A stretch of DNA of 64,000 nucleotides from Sphingomonas sp. QA11 (GCF_028473665.1 NZ_CP098774.1:620001-684000), one strand, 5' to 3'. Positions 25,926 to 35,202 are shown, counted from the first letter of the stretch. Notes: generated by a model from the sequence alone, not told the origin. Program-made: numbers and translations.

Positions 25926-27491
25926 ATGGCGACCGGGCGCGAGGAGTCTGTCTTGATCTATGATGTCGTAATTGCTGGTGCCGGCCCTGTCGGACTGTTT
26001 CTCGCCTGTGAGTTGCGCCTCGCGGACGTCTCGGTACTGGTGCTGGAGCAAGAAGAGGACGCGCGCTCCCCCCTGAAGCGGCTTCCCTTCGGAATGCGCG
26101 GCCTTTCGGCGCCGACCATCGAGGCCTTCTATCGGCGCGGCATCCTGAACGACATCACGGCGCCGCAACGCGCGAAGGAGGAGTCGGGCGGCGTGTCCAA
26201 TGCCGCGCACTGGATGCAACAGCCGCGCCGCCCGGGTGGCCATTTCGCGGGCATCCAGTTCCACCTCGACAATATCGACGCGACGAAGTGGCAATATCGC
26301 CTGCCAGGTCCGGGCGGCACCAGCATGGTGGTCGAGATGGAAAATCTCGAATCCGTCCTGGCCGCGCGCGCAAGCGCGATGGGCGTCGAGATCAGGCGTG
26401 GTGTTGGCGTCGAAGACTTCGACCAGTCGGATGAGGGCGTGGCCATCCGCGCCGGTGACGAAACCTTTCGCGGACGATGGCTTGTCGGATGCGATGGCGG
26501 CCGCAGCACGGTTCGCAAGGCTGGCGGCTTCACGTTCGTCGGCACCGATCCGGAGTTCACCGGTTATTCCGTTGATGTCGAGATGGCCGATCCGGACAAG
26601 CTCAGCCCGGGCCGTCACTATACATCAACCGGCATGTATACCTATACGCAGCCCGGCACGATCGCGATGGTCGAGTTCGACGGAGGTGCATCCCACCGCA
26701 CCCGGCAGATTACGCTTGACCATGTGCAGGCGGTGTTGCGCCGTGTCTCCGATACTGACGTCACCGTGACGGCGCTCCGACTTGCCACCACCTGGACTGA
26801 TCGCGCTTACCAGACGACGGCATATCGCAACGGACGGGTGCTGCTCGCCGGTGACGCAGCGCATATCCATTCCCCTCTGGGCGGCCAGGGGCTCAACCTC
26901 GGGCTCGGGGACGCGATGAACCTTGGATGGAAGCTTGCCGCGACCATCCGGGGTGCCGCGCCCGCTGGTCTGCTCGACAGCTATTTGGACGAACGACATC
27001 CGGTGGGTGTGAAGGTTCTCGATTGGTCGCGTGCGCAGGTCGCGCTCATGCGGCCGAGCCGGAGTTCACGCGCGCTCGAAGCCATCATCCGCGACCTCAT
27101 TGATACGCGCGACGGCGCGACATATTTCGCTGAGCGGATCTGGGGCGTTTCTCTCCGCTACGATCTTGGGAGCAACCAGCCACTGGTGGGTCGCAGCGCT
27201 CCTGATTTCGCGTTGGTCGACGGGACGAGGCTTGGCGATCACCTCGCGAAGGGGAGGGGGTTGTTGCTGGACTTCGACTCTCAGGGGTCGCTTCAGGCGA
27301 TTGCACGTCGCTGGAGCGATCGGATCACCTATATGGCAAGGGATGCCGAGGACCGGCTTGGCCTGAGCGCGGTGCTCGTGCGCCCTGATGGCGTTGTCGC
27401 CTGGGCTGGCGGGGCCGCTGATCACGAGGAAGCTGCCGAGGCTGCGTTGCGTTGGTTCGGCGAACCCGGCGAAGTCCCCGAGTTTTCTTGA
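25926..27491 (+). CDS. FAD-dependent aromatic-type monooxygenase (PHBH family)
   Basis: 521 residues from ATG 25926; a TTG at 25953 has a much better ribosome site (GAGGAG, 6 bases) and may be the true start. Family features: FAD loop VVIAGAGPVGLFLACEL, DG-type motif VGCDGGRSTVRKAGG, and second FAD motif GRVLLAGDAAHIHSPLGGQGLNLGLGDAMNLGWKLA. The C-terminal roughly 100 residues form the thioredoxin-like domain seen in phenol and polyketide hydroxylases. It uses NAD(P)H and O2 to hydroxylate an aromatic or similar substrate. Divergently arranged with an AraC regulator. Confidence 0.9.
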   Translation: MATGREESVLIYDVVIAGAGPVGLFLACELRLADVSVLVLEQEEDARSPLKRLPFGMRGLSAPTIEAFYRRGILNDITAPQRAKEESGGVSNAAHWMQQPRRPGGHFAGIQFHLDNIDATKWQYRLPGPGGTSMVVEMENLESVLAARASAMGVEIRRGVGVEDFDQSDEGVAIRAGDETFRGRWLVGCDGGRSTVRKAGGFTFVGTDPEFTGYSVDVEMADPDKLSPGRHYTSTGMYTYTQPGTIAMVEFDGGASHRTRQITLDHVQAVLRRVSDTDVTVTALRLATTWTDRAYQTTAYRNGRVLLAGDAAHIHSPLGGQGLNLGLGDAMNLGWKLAATIRGAAPAGLLDSYLDERHPVGVKVLDWSRAQVALMRPSRSSRALEAIIRDLIDTRDGATYFAERIWGVSLRYDLGSNQPLVGRSAPDFALVDGTRLGDHLAKGRGLLLDFDSQGSLQAIARRWSDRITYMARDAEDRLGLSAVLVRPDGVVAWAGGAADHEEAAEAALRWFGEPGEVPEFS

Positions 27492-27574
27492 GCCGGCCTT
27501 TGGCAGCCGCCGGCAAGGTTTGCGTGAAAATCAGATTCGGCGGTTGATGCCTCGTTGCTACAATCCCACCAGAA

Positions 27575-28096
27575 TCAGTTCGCGGCGGTCGCCGGCGCGG
27601 GAGTCGGTTCCTTGAGCAGCGGTATGATCGTCCGGTTCAGCGCTTCGAGATCGAATGCCGCCGCTTTGGCGTAACGGATACGGCCCGCTCGGTCGATGAT
27701 ATAGTTGGTCGGGACGCCCTCAAGGATGGAGTATGGTCCCTTGATCTTTTTCGCTGAGGGCATGTGCATCACCTCGAAGAGCTTCTTCATTTTGTATAGC
27801 GGTATCGAATCCTCGGTCGCGATCGCGAAGACCCTCAGGCCCGCTTTCTGCTGGAGTTCATAATATCGGTCCAGCAACGGAAGCTCTTCGCGGCAGGGTA
27901 CACACCAGGTCGCCCAGAAGTTGAGTACCACCACCCGACCGCGAAGCTGGTTGAGCGACACTTTCGAACCATCGACCAGCGTCAATTCGAAATCGGGCGC
28001 GGGCTCGCCGACCCTCGGGACCTTTGCGGCGGTCAAGAAAAAGGCGAACGCTCCAAGCCCGAGAAGCTTCAACCCGCGCGACAATAGCGATCCCAT
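27575..28096 (-). CDS. TlpA-family thiol:disulfide protein
   Basis: 173 residues from ATG 28096 with GGGGAAAG upstream. An N-terminal signal/anchor ([16 protein letters not shown]) leads to a thioredoxin fold: [35 protein letters not shown] with redox cysteines at about residues 65 and 68, and the cis-Pro loop [14 protein letters not shown]. Acts in the periplasm as a reductant of specific proteins, for example in cytochrome c maturation. Convergent with the monooxygenase gene; no partner is evident. Confidence 0.88.
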   Translation of the reverse strand: MGSLLSRGLKLLGLGAFAFFLTAAKVPRVGEPAPDFELTLVDGSKVSLNQLRGRVVVLNFWATWCVPCREELPLLDRYYELQQKAGLRVFAIATEDSIPLYKMKKLFEVMHMPSAKKIKGPYSILEGVPTNYIIDRAGRIRYAKAAAFDLEALNRTIIPLLKEPTPAPATAAN

Positions 28097-28494
28097 GACA
28101 GCTTTCCCCTTTGCCCTGAACCTGATGCAGGAACGGACGTGCGTCAATAATGGCGAATGTTCCGCATCTGTTAGGGCAGAACGCGCGGAACGATTCTGTC
28201 ATTGTCTATGCAGCTCCACCTTACTGTCCGTGGAGCACGAAAATCATATTCGATCCTTGTTTCACGTCACGGATGGTCACCTTGATTTTTCGCTGCTGCG
28301 CAGCGGAATCCGTCTTGGCCTGCAAGTGAATGGCGTAATGTGGCATTGTCGCGTAGCCATTTCGTCGCGATTAAACGCGCCGGATGTCACTTGCGGACAG
28401 CAATGATCCCGTTCAGCCGGCATGTACGCCCGTTGCCCCTGGCGTGATCGCGAGCTAACAGCCGCGCAACATCAGCAGCAGCAAAGGGATCGCG
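28097..28494. other. Non-coding interval upstream of aldolase
   Basis: About 400 bases between the divergent TlpA-like and aldolase genes. No open frame in it has family features. It should hold both promoters. One short imperfect hairpin is visible around CTCCACCTTACTGTCCGTGGAG (28212-28233, shown in parts: CTCCAC pairs with GTGGAG). I see no operator-like repeat shared with other promoters. Confidence 0.4.
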
Positions 28495-29403
28495 ATGACG
28501 CCGACCGTGAAGGCAATTCTCGACAAGTACGAGTCCGACAATGCCGGCGTGAAGGCGAACCTCGCTCGCATCCTGATGCACGGCAAGCTTGGCGGGACCG
28601 GCAAGCTGATTATTCTGCCGGTCGACCAGGGCTTCGAACATGGCCCGGCGCGCAGCTTCGCCATCAACCCTCCCGCCTACGATCCCCACTATCATTATCA
28701 GATCGCGATCGATGCGGGCCTGTCAGCTTATGCCGCGCCGCTTGGCATGATCGAGGCAGGCGCTGAGACCTTTGCTGGCCAGATCCCGACGATCCTCAAG
28801 GTCAATAGTTCGAACAGCTGGGCGACCGGGGCGAACCAGGCAGTTACCGCCAGCGTCGAGGACGCGGTGCGGCTCGGCTGCTCGGCGATTGGCTTCACCA
28901 TCTATCCCGGGTCGGACGACCTTTTCTCGATGATCGGCCAGATCCGCGAGCTTTCGGCGGAGGCCAAGTCGGTCGGTATCGCCACGGTCATCTGGTCCTA
29001 TCCGCGCGGCGGTGCGCTGCCCAAGTCGGGCGAGCTCGCGCTCGATGTCGGCGCCTATGCCGCACACATGGCGGCTTTGCTCGGCGCGCACATCATCAAG
29101 GTGAAGCTGCCGAGCGACCATATCGAGCAAAAGGAAGCCAAGCCGATGTACGAGGGCACCGACTGGTCGAAGCAGTCGGACCGCGTTCGCCACGTCGTGC
29201 AGGCTAGCTTCGCCGGGCGCCGCATCGTGGTGTTCTCGGGCGGTGCGGCCAAGGGGGCCGATGCGGTCTATCAGGACGCGCGCGACATCCGCGACGGCGG
29301 CGGCAACGGCTCGATCATCGGCCGCAACACCTTCCAGCGCCCGCGCGACGAGGCGCTCGCGATGCTCGACAAGCTGGTGCGTATCTACAAGAACGAGGAA
29401 TAA
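28495..29403 (+). CDS. Class I fructose-bisphosphate aldolase (DhnA/FbaB type)
   Basis: 302 residues, AAAGGGA upstream of ATG. Belongs to the archaeal/bacterial DhnA-like class I aldolases: LIILPVDQGFEHGPARSFAINPPAYDP, GCSAIGFTIYPGSDD, VIWSYPRGGALP and the Schiff-base lysine strand HIIKVKLPSDH, then VFSGGAAKGADAV as phosphate loop. Cleaves fructose-1,6-bisphosphate or condenses the triose phosphates. With gap and pgk upstream, it completes part of the glycolytic/gluconeogenic gene neighbourhood. Confidence 0.93.
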   Translation: MTPTVKAILDKYESDNAGVKANLARILMHGKLGGTGKLIILPVDQGFEHGPARSFAINPPAYDPHYHYQIAIDAGLSAYAAPLGMIEAGAETFAGQIPTILKVNSSNSWATGANQAVTASVEDAVRLGCSAIGFTIYPGSDDLFSMIGQIRELSAEAKSVGIATVIWSYPRGGALPKSGELALDVGAYAAHMAALLGAHIIKVKLPSDHIEQKEAKPMYEGTDWSKQSDRVRHVVQASFAGRRIVVFSGGAAKGADAVYQDARDIRDGGGNGSIIGRNTFQRPRDEALAMLDKLVRIYKNEE

Positions 29404-29417
29404 CCGAAGCGCCGGTC

Positions 29418-29609
29418 ATCAGACGGCGTGGTTTTTCCGGCGGGGGCGTGGCGGTCGCGATGATCGGTGCCGCCGCTCCCCCACTGGCTCAGGAGGGCGC
29501 GATGTTCGGATTGATCGGAAAGCTGAAGGGCAGGCTCGGCCAGCGCGCCGGGGTTGGGAGCGGCGCTGAGACTCGATCGATCGGCGACGGGCCAGGAGCG
29601 GGGAAATGA
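29418..29609 (+). pseudogene. Remnant of a Tat-exported ABM-type (quinol) monooxygenase
   Basis: An open frame directly after the aldolase reads IRRRGFSGGGVAVAMIGAAAPPLAQEGA then MFGLIGKLKG: a twin-arginine signal peptide followed by the N-terminal strand of small antibiotic-biosynthesis-monooxygenase (ABM) proteins. Where an ATG would be expected stands ATC (29418), and after about 10 residues of the ABM domain the sequence jumps to a short Gly-rich tail and stops, so about 70 residues are missing. A 35-residue product could still be made from ATG 29502, which has AGGAGGGCG and overlaps the methyltransferase start (ATGA). Identification is inference from short matches. Confidence 0.45.
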
Positions 29610-30280
29610 GCGACGCCGCCTGGACCGCCGTCGACGACTATATCGTCGATCATCTGATCGGGGCCGATGCGGCGCTCGATGCCGCATTGATCGCGAACGA
29701 GGCGGGCGGCCTGCCCGCGATCGACGTTTCGGCCGCGCAGGGGAAGATGCTTCATTTGCTCGCGCGAATGGCCGGTGCCCGGCACATTCTTGAGGTCGGG
29801 ACGCTCGGCGGCTATTCGACGATCTGGCTGGCGCGGGCACTCCCCGAGGACGGCCGGCTGGTGACGCTCGAACTTGAATCGCACCATGCCGATGTCGCGC
29901 GTGGCAACATCGCGGTGGCGGGTTTTGCCGGCAAGGTCGATATCCGGGTTGGACCCGCGATCGGGTCGCTGGATGCGATGATCGCTGCGGGCGAGGGGCC
30001 GTTCGATTTCATCTTCATCGATGCCGATAAGCCGAGCAACGTTGCTTATCTGCGCGCGGCGCTCGCCCTCGGGCGAACGGGGACGACGATCGTTGTCGAC
30101 AATGTCATCCGCGAGGGCGGGGTGCTCGACGCGACCAGCGACGACGACCGCATCCGGGGCACGCGCGCGCTGTTCGAGGCGGTCGCGGCCGAACCGAGGC
30201 TCAGCGCGACGGCAGTCCAGACCGTCGGGGCGAAGAAATGGGACGGGTTCCTGCTCGCTGTGGTGAACGGCCCGGTGTGA
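29606..30280 (+). CDS. O-methyltransferase (SAM-dependent, class I)
   Basis: 224 residues in the catechol/caffeoyl-CoA O-methyltransferase-like family: SAM loop ILEVGTLGGYSTIWLARAL, acidic strand LVTLELE, and the metal-binding FDFIFIDADKPSNVAYLRAAL with later TTIVVDNVIREG. It transfers methyl from SAM to a hydroxyl, with a divalent metal. Start overlaps the end of the decayed ABM frame by ATGA, and its stop overlaps the GTG of the next frame, so a compact operon runs from the aldolase to the ThiE-like gene. Confidence 0.9.
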   Translation: MSDAAWTAVDDYIVDHLIGADAALDAALIANEAGGLPAIDVSAAQGKMLHLLARMAGARHILEVGTLGGYSTIWLARALPEDGRLVTLELESHHADVARGNIAVAGFAGKVDIRVGPAIGSLDAMIAAGEGPFDFIFIDADKPSNVAYLRAALALGRTGTTIVVDNVIREGGVLDATSDDDRIRGTRALFEAVAAEPRLSATAVQTVGAKKWDGFLLAVVNGPV

Positions 30281-30753
30281 CCTTCGCCTATCACCGCAGC
30301 CTGTCACCGATGCTGGCGGTCCTGCTCGGCCTTGCGGTGATGGAGATGCTCGTCGTTCACCTCGTCGTCGTCGCGGCCTGGGGCTGGCACGCTGCGCTCG
30401 TCTTCGGGATCATCGATCTGTCGCTGGTCGCTGCACTGTTCGGGCTGATCCGTTCCTTCCGGCGGATGCCCGTTCTGATCGGGGATGGCAGGCTTACGAT
30501 GCGCGCTGGCTGGTTGAAAATGATCACGATCGAGATCGACCAGATTGCCGGTTTTCGCCCGCAATGGGACGCAGCGGCGATCAAGCAGCGTGATTTGCTC
30601 AATCTCGCGCTGCTTGCCTAGCCCAATGTCGTCCTCGATCTGAAACAGCCGATCCTGCTAGGCCGCCGTCGCATCTCCGCGATCGCCCATAAGCTCGATG
30701 AGCCAGCGACTTTCCATGCCGCCATAGCGGCGCTACGGCAGGGCGATGACTGA
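30277..30753 (+). pseudogene. Membrane protein interrupted by an in-frame amber codon
   Basis: GTG 30277 overlaps the methyltransferase stop. The frame encodes two membrane helices (LAVLLGLAVMEMLVVHLVVVAAW and HAALVFGIIDLSLVAALFGLI) and then a soluble PH-like stretch, reaching NLALLA and a TAG at 30619-30621. In the same frame it continues for 43 more residues (PNVVLDLKQPILLGRRRISAI onward) to TGA 30751-30753, ending in an overlap with the next ATG. The continuation keeps coding character and operon-style overlap, so a Tyr/Gln-type codon has probably mutated to TAG. A truncated 114-residue product, or read-through, is possible. Family not recognised. Confidence 0.7.
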
Positions 30754-31447
30754 AGAAGATCCGTTGGGCCCGCTCGATCCCGATTTCGCCGCGCAATTCA
30801 CGCGCGATGTCCGGCGGCCTCCGTGCCAGCTCTACCTCGTGTCGCCGCTCGATGTCAGTGGCGCCTTTCCCGACCGGCTGGCGCGAGCGCTTGATGCCGG
30901 GCCGGTCGCGGCGTTCCAGTTCCGCGTGAAGGACATCGACCAGCACGAGGCGGCCCGGCTGGGTGAACCGCTCCGCGCGATTTGCGCCGAGCGGGATGTG
31001 GCGTTCATCGTCAACGACAGCATCTCGCTCGCGAAACGGCTGGATGCCGACGGCGTGCATCTCGGACAGGAAGATGGCGATCCGCGCGAGGCGCGGACAG
31101 TGCTTGGCCCCGCGGCGCAGATCGGCGTCACTTGCCATGACAGCCGCCATCTCGCGATGGAGGCGGGGGAGGCCGGGGCCGATTATGTTGCGTTCGGCAG
31201 CTTCTACCCCACCACGACCAAGCAGGTCAGCCACCACCCGGATCCTTCGATCCTGAGCTGGTGGTCAACCGTGTTCGAAATCCCGTGCGTCGCGATCGGC
31301 GGGATCACGCCGGTCAATGCTCCACCGCTGGTCAAGGCCGGTGCGGACTTCATCGCCGTGTCGAATGCGGTGTGGGGTGGGGACGAGGTTGCGGCGATCA
31401 AGGCTTTCGCTGAGTTACTTGCCCCGAGTACCTTCGGGACGACTTGA
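30746..31447 (+). CDS. Thiamine phosphate synthase (ThiE) family protein
   Basis: 233 residues with a TIM-barrel ThiE/TenI pattern: AAFQFRVKDIDQHEAARL-type strand, VAFIVNDSISLAKRLDADGVHLGQED (the conserved NDxxxLAxxxxADGVHLGQ signature), IGVTCHDSRHLAMEAGEAGADYVAFGSFYPTTTK and VAIGGITPVNAPPLVKAGADFIAV. ThiE joins the thiazole and pyrimidine phosphates to thiamine phosphate; TenI-like members have related roles. No other thi gene is near, so exact function is uncertain. Its ATG lies inside the end of the interrupted upstream frame (ATGACTGA). Confidence 0.85.
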   Translation: MTEEDPLGPLDPDFAAQFTRDVRRPPCQLYLVSPLDVSGAFPDRLARALDAGPVAAFQFRVKDIDQHEAARLGEPLRAICAERDVAFIVNDSISLAKRLDADGVHLGQEDGDPREARTVLGPAAQIGVTCHDSRHLAMEAGEAGADYVAFGSFYPTTTKQVSHHPDPSILSWWSTVFEIPCVAIGGITPVNAPPLVKAGADFIAVSNAVWGGDEVAAIKAFAELLAPSTFGTT

Positions 31448-31473
31448 TATCGCTTCTTGATCGAGTGGGATAA

Positions 31474-32265
31474 TTATCCCGTGTGGCCTGTGGTTTCTCC
31501 CGAGGCCGTTATGGGGCTGGCAAAATACCAGGACATCCGTTCCGGCCTCATTTCGCTGACCGCGTCGTCGATATAGCTGCCCGGCAACAGGCTGGTCAGC
31601 ATGGTGCGCCAGGGGAAATCGTCCCGGCTGCGGTTTTCAGCCCAGATCAGCCGCAGTTCATGCGTCTTCTCGAACCGGCGCGCGATGGTCTCGCTGATGC
31701 CCGGCACGACGAATTCGTGCAGTTCCAGCAGGAAGGGCACCGTGGCGAGCGCCGGGATCTTTACCGGGTCAAGCAGGCTTTCTTCATAGCCCTCGACATC
31801 CATGATTACGACCGCGCCGCTTGCCCCGTCCAGCGCGGCCTTCAGGCCATCGGCTTCGCATGTTGCCAGGATGGTCACACGATCAGCGACGTTGTTGGAA
31901 GCAGCCATCTCGGCAATCGCGGCACGACCCTCGGCCTCCATCTCGAACGCGATCACGCGGGCATCCGGCAGGCGTAAAGCAAGGCCGACGGCATAATAGC
32001 CCTCCGCCGCGCCGACATCGACGATGAGAGAGGGCTTCGATGTGATGATCTGCTCGATAACGGCGGCTAGCTCACGCTCGTAGATGCCGAGGAGCTTCGG
32101 CACATAGGCGCTGCCGACTGAGTGGTCGACATAACGCATGCCTTTGAACGGGCCATCCGTAACCCGCTGGCCAGTGCGATTGCGGGCCAGTGCGACAAAA
32201 TATCGGTGAGGCCTGACAAAGTCGGGGGCGAACTTCCGGGCGAGCGTTTCGACGAGTCGTAGCAT
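31474..32265 (-). CDS. FkbM-like SAM-dependent methyltransferase
   Basis: 263 residues. The SAM-binding loop is SLIVDVGAAEGYYAVGLALRL, followed by VIAFEMEAEGRAAIAEMA, then the FkbM-like VVIMDVEGYEESLLDP and FLLELHEFVVPG. Methylates an unknown acceptor, often a sugar or small metabolite in this family. No signal peptide. Convergent with the ThiE-like gene and separated from the cell-wall genes upstream; it appears monocistronic. Confidence 0.8.
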   Translation of the reverse strand: MLRLVETLARKFAPDFVRPHRYFVALARNRTGQRVTDGPFKGMRYVDHSVGSAYVPKLLGIYERELAAVIEQIITSKPSLIVDVGAAEGYYAVGLALRLPDARVIAFEMEAEGRAAIAEMAASNNVADRVTILATCEADGLKAALDGASGAVVIMDVEGYEESLLDPVKIPALATVPFLLELHEFVVPGISETIARRFEKTHELRLIWAENRSRDDFPWRTMLTSLLPGSYIDDAVSEMRPERMSWYFASPITASGETTGHTG

Positions 32266-32336
32266 AAGCGGACTCCTGTGATCGCAGTCGTGATCGCGTC
32301 TGTCCGACTATAAAGCTTTTTCTTGTGTTGTATCTG

Positions 32337-32936
32337 TTACCAGCGGCGCACGGGCCCCGTATCGACATGGACGAAGCCGTCGCGCGGATAATAGCCGACT
32401 CCCCCGCCACCCAGTGCAAGCGCTGCGCCGCGAAGCCGCTCAAGCGAGACGCCGGGGATCATGATGTCGGTCGCCTTGCCGACCATGTGCTGACTCTGGC
32501 TCGCGACGCCAGTGTGCTCGCCGCCGCGGGCGCGCAGCGACGCGTTGGTCCGGGGTGAGCGATAGCCGGAGATCAGGTCGATCTTGCGGCTGCCGCTGAT
32601 CTCCAGCTTCTCGCGAAGCTGCACCAGCAAGGCGAGGAGCTTGCGGTCCATCGGAAATATCTGGCCGGTGCGCCAGTCGCGGAGACCATGATTCAGTTCC
32701 GCAAGGCCGTCAGCGACGAATTCGCCGCTGCGCGCGAAGACGGCGTCGACACTCTCGTTATTGTGCACGTTGCGGATCGCCAGCCGCCACTCGGCGCCGG
32801 CCGCCATCGCGGGCAGGGGAAGCGCGAGCGCGGCACCGGCCATCACCGCACGGCCGATCAGCGCGCGTCGCGAGAGGATGGGACCATCGACTTGTTCCGG
32901 GCCGGAAACAAGCCGGCTGTCCATCGTTGATTGCAT
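32337..32936 (-). CDS. DUF882 / YcbK-type peptidase M15 protein, Tat-exported
   Basis: 199 residues from ATG 32936; no clear ribosome site, and ATG 32924 is possible. N-terminal twin-arginine signal SRRALIGRAVMAGAALALP, then the M15A-like zinc peptidase domain: IDLISGYRSPRTNASLR, HTGVASQSQHMVGKATDIMIPG (His and Asp ligands) and GGGVGYYPRDGFVHVDTG (third His). Probable murein endopeptidase or carboxypeptidase in the periplasm. Divergent from an L,D-transpeptidase by 26 bases, so the two may share a promoter region. Confidence 0.87.
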   Translation of the reverse strand: MQSTMDSRLVSGPEQVDGPILSRRALIGRAVMAGAALALPLPAMAAGAEWRLAIRNVHNNESVDAVFARSGEFVADGLAELNHGLRDWRTGQIFPMDRKLLALLVQLREKLEISGSRKIDLISGYRSPRTNASLRARGGEHTGVASQSQHMVGKATDIMIPGVSLERLRGAALALGGGGVGYYPRDGFVHVDTGPVRRW

Positions 32937-32962
32937 GGCAGGCAATCTAGGAGATTGAAACT

Positions 32963-33976
32963 ATGAGAAAAATAACGATCGGCGCAGCCTGTCTCGCTTT
33001 TGCCTCTCTTGGCCCCGTTGGCGCGACTGATCTGGGAACAAATGCACAGGAGCCGCAAACAATCGATCGTTCGATTCTGCATGTGCAGGTGATTCTCGAT
33101 CATCTCGGTTTCTCTCCCGGCATCCTTGACGGACGTCCCGGCAAGTCGCTGACGGCCGCGCTGAAGGGTTTCCAGGAATCGCGCGGGCTGAAGATCACCG
33201 GCGAGATTGATCGCGCGACCTTGCAGGCACTCCATCCGTATCGCGCGTGGCGGCCGACGCGTACCCTCGCGCTCACGCCGGGCATGCTGGCCGGGCCCTA
33301 TACCAATCCGCTTCCCAAGGACCCGCAGGAACAGGCGAAACTCCCCGCGCTCGGCTACCGTTCTCCGATGGAGAAGCTGGCGGAAATGTTCCACACCACG
33401 CCGCAGGTGTTGCTCGCGATGAACAACCCCCGGACCGGGCTCGAGCCTGGATCGAAGGTCACCTTCCCCAACGCGCTCCCGGTATCGCGCGCATATGATG
33501 CGAAGCTGCCGGCTGACTGGCGCAAGACGCTAAACGACCTGAACGTCTCCGCCGATCAGCCGCAGGGAGTGAAGGTGGTGGTGGACAAGTCGGACGAGGT
33601 GCTGCGCGTGCTCGACAAACAGGGCAGGTTGGTCGCCCAGTTTCAGGCGACGATGGGGAGCAGGCATGATCCACTGCCGATCGGCACCTGGAAAATCCAG
33701 GGGGCGTCCTACAATCCGCCGTTTCACTATAACCCGGATCTGTTTTGGGACGCGAAAGCCAATGCGAAGGCCGCGACGTTGCCCCCCGGTCCGAATGGTC
33801 CGGTCGGGGTGATCTGGCTCGACCTTTCGAAACCGCATTATGGCATTCACGGTACGCCCGAGCCGAGCACGATCGGCCGCGCCGAAAGCCATGGCTGCAT
33901 CCGCCTGAGCAACTGGGACGCTGCACGCCTGTCCCTCATGGTGAAGCCGGGCACGCCGGCTGTGTTCCAGGAATGA
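32963..33976 (+). CDS. L,D-transpeptidase (YkuD) with peptidoglycan-binding domain
   Basis: 337 residues with a signal peptide (ITIGAACLAFASLGPVGA). The first domain is a peptidoglycan-binding helical repeat (VQVILDHLGFSPGILDGRPGKSLTAALKGFQESRGL), then a LysM-like segment (LAEMFHTTPQVLLAMN), then the YkuD domain from about residue 205 with the catalytic HGTPEPSTIGRAESHGCIRL (Cys nucleophile, His). It forms 3-3 cross-links or attaches proteins to peptidoglycan in the periplasm. Followed 4 bases later by an M23 peptidase. Confidence 0.93.
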   Translation: MRKITIGAACLAFASLGPVGATDLGTNAQEPQTIDRSILHVQVILDHLGFSPGILDGRPGKSLTAALKGFQESRGLKITGEIDRATLQALHPYRAWRPTRTLALTPGMLAGPYTNPLPKDPQEQAKLPALGYRSPMEKLAEMFHTTPQVLLAMNNPRTGLEPGSKVTFPNALPVSRAYDAKLPADWRKTLNDLNVSADQPQGVKVVVDKSDEVLRVLDKQGRLVAQFQATMGSRHDPLPIGTWKIQGASYNPPFHYNPDLFWDAKANAKAATLPPGPNGPVGVIWLDLSKPHYGIHGTPEPSTIGRAESHGCIRLSNWDAARLSLMVKPGTPAVFQE

Positions 33977-33980
33977 TGTC

Positions 33981-34601
33981 GTGAGGAAGCTCGGCCGCGG
34001 TTTCCTGATGCTGATCTGTGTCGTCGTCGGGGTGTTCGTCGCGCTGGTGCTGTTGGGGCAAACCCTGCCCGATGCGAAACAGCAGCCAAGGGTGACGACG
34101 GTAATGGCCACGCCCACCGTGTCGTCGGCACCGGTCCAGATAGTCGGCGATCGACACGGACTGCTCGCGATACCGGTAGCGGGCGTGGCACGGGGCGCCA
34201 TCGCCGACAGCTGGGAAGACCCCCGCGATGGTGGCGCGCGTCAACATCACGGGACGGACATCCCGGCGGCCGCCGGCACGCTGGTGGCTGCGGCTGCGGC
34301 CGGCACGATCGAGAAGCTGTTCCAGAGCGCGGCGGGCGGGACGACACTCTATGTCAGGTCGCCTGACCGCCTCTGGGTCTATTATTATGCTCATCTCTCC
34401 GGTTATGCGCCGGGCGTGCAGGAAGGGCAGGTGGTGAAGGTTGGGGATGCGCTGGGCTATGTCGGCGATACCGGCAATGCCGGGGCTGGCAATTTCCATC
34501 TCCATTTCGGCCTCGGTCGCACCACGCCGGAACAGCATTGGTACCAGGCGCAGGACGTCAATCCCTACCCCTACCTTGCCGGAAAGCCGTCCTCTCGCTA
34601 A
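33981..34601 (+). CDS. M23-family metallopeptidase, membrane-anchored
   Basis: 206 residues from GTG 33981 (AGGA upstream). One N-terminal membrane helix ([20 protein letters not shown]) then a LytM/M23 domain: [14 protein letters not shown] (first His and Asp zinc ligands) and [10 protein letters not shown] (HxH ligand). Cleaves peptide cross-links in murein or acts as an activator of amidases. Together with the neighbouring L,D-transpeptidase and M15 protein it makes a three-gene cell-wall remodelling group. Confidence 0.9.
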   Translation: MRKLGRGFLMLICVVVGVFVALVLLGQTLPDAKQQPRVTTVMATPTVSSAPVQIVGDRHGLLAIPVAGVARGAIADSWEDPRDGGARQHHGTDIPAAAGTLVAAAAAGTIEKLFQSAAGGTTLYVRSPDRLWVYYYAHLSGYAPGVQEGQVVKVGDALGYVGDTGNAGAGNFHLHFGLGRTTPEQHWYQAQDVNPYPYLAGKPSSR

Positions 34602-34638
34602 AGGCCGCGCCTTCGCTCTTTCCATCACAGGCATCCCC

Positions 34639-35202
34639 ATGAAGATCAACGCGGTCGAGATTCGTCCCGGCAACATTCTCGAATATGAAGGCGGCATCTG
34701 GCGCGCGGTGAAAATCCAGCACACGCAGCCCGGTAAGGGCGGTGCCTATATGCAGGTCGAGATGAAGAACCTGATCGACGGCCGGAAGAACAATGTCCGT
34801 TTCCGCTCGGCCGAATCGCTTGAGAAGGTGCGGCTCGAGACGACTGATTTCCAGTTCCTGTTTCGTGAGGGCGACCAGCTGACCTTCATGGACAAGGTCA
34901 ATTACGAACAGATCACGCTTGATGCAGGCATCCTCGGCGATGCCGCTGCCTTCCTGCAGGATGGCATGGATGTGGTGATGGAGCTCTGGGAGGAGCGCCC
35001 GATCTCGGTGCAGCTCCCGGACACGATCGAGGCGCTGATTGTCGAGGCCGATGCGGTGGTGAAGGGGCAGACCGCTTCGTCAAGCTACAAGCCTGCGATC
35101 CTGGAGAATGGCGTCCGCGTGATGGTGCCGCCGCATATCGGCGCTGGCACGCGCATCGTGGTCGATGTGTATGAGCAGACTTACGTCCGCCGCGCGGACT
35201 GA
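34639..35202 (+). CDS. efp: Translation elongation factor P
   Basis: 187 residues, the usual three-domain EF-P length. Domain I has [19 protein letters not shown] and the loop TQPGKGGAY, whose Lys (about residue 33) is at the position that is modified in other bacteria; later YEQITL and the C-terminal [13 protein letters not shown] are typical. It relieves ribosome stalling at poly-proline. No EpmA/EpmB or EarP gene is in the window. A composite palindromic element follows the stop. Confidence 0.95.
   Translation: MKINAVEIRPGNILEYEGGIWRAVKIQHTQPGKGGAYMQVEMKNLIDGRKNNVRFRSAESLEKVRLETTDFQFLFREGDQLTFMDKVNYEQITLDAGILGDAAAFLQDGMDVVMELWEERPISVQLPDTIEALIVEADAVVKGQTASSSYKPAILENGVRVMVPPHIGAGTRIVVDVYEQTYVRRAD

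Noticed and set aside
30746..31447. TPP riboswitch for the ThiE-like gene
   Set aside because: The upstream sequence is coding (overlapping frame) and has no THI-box elements.
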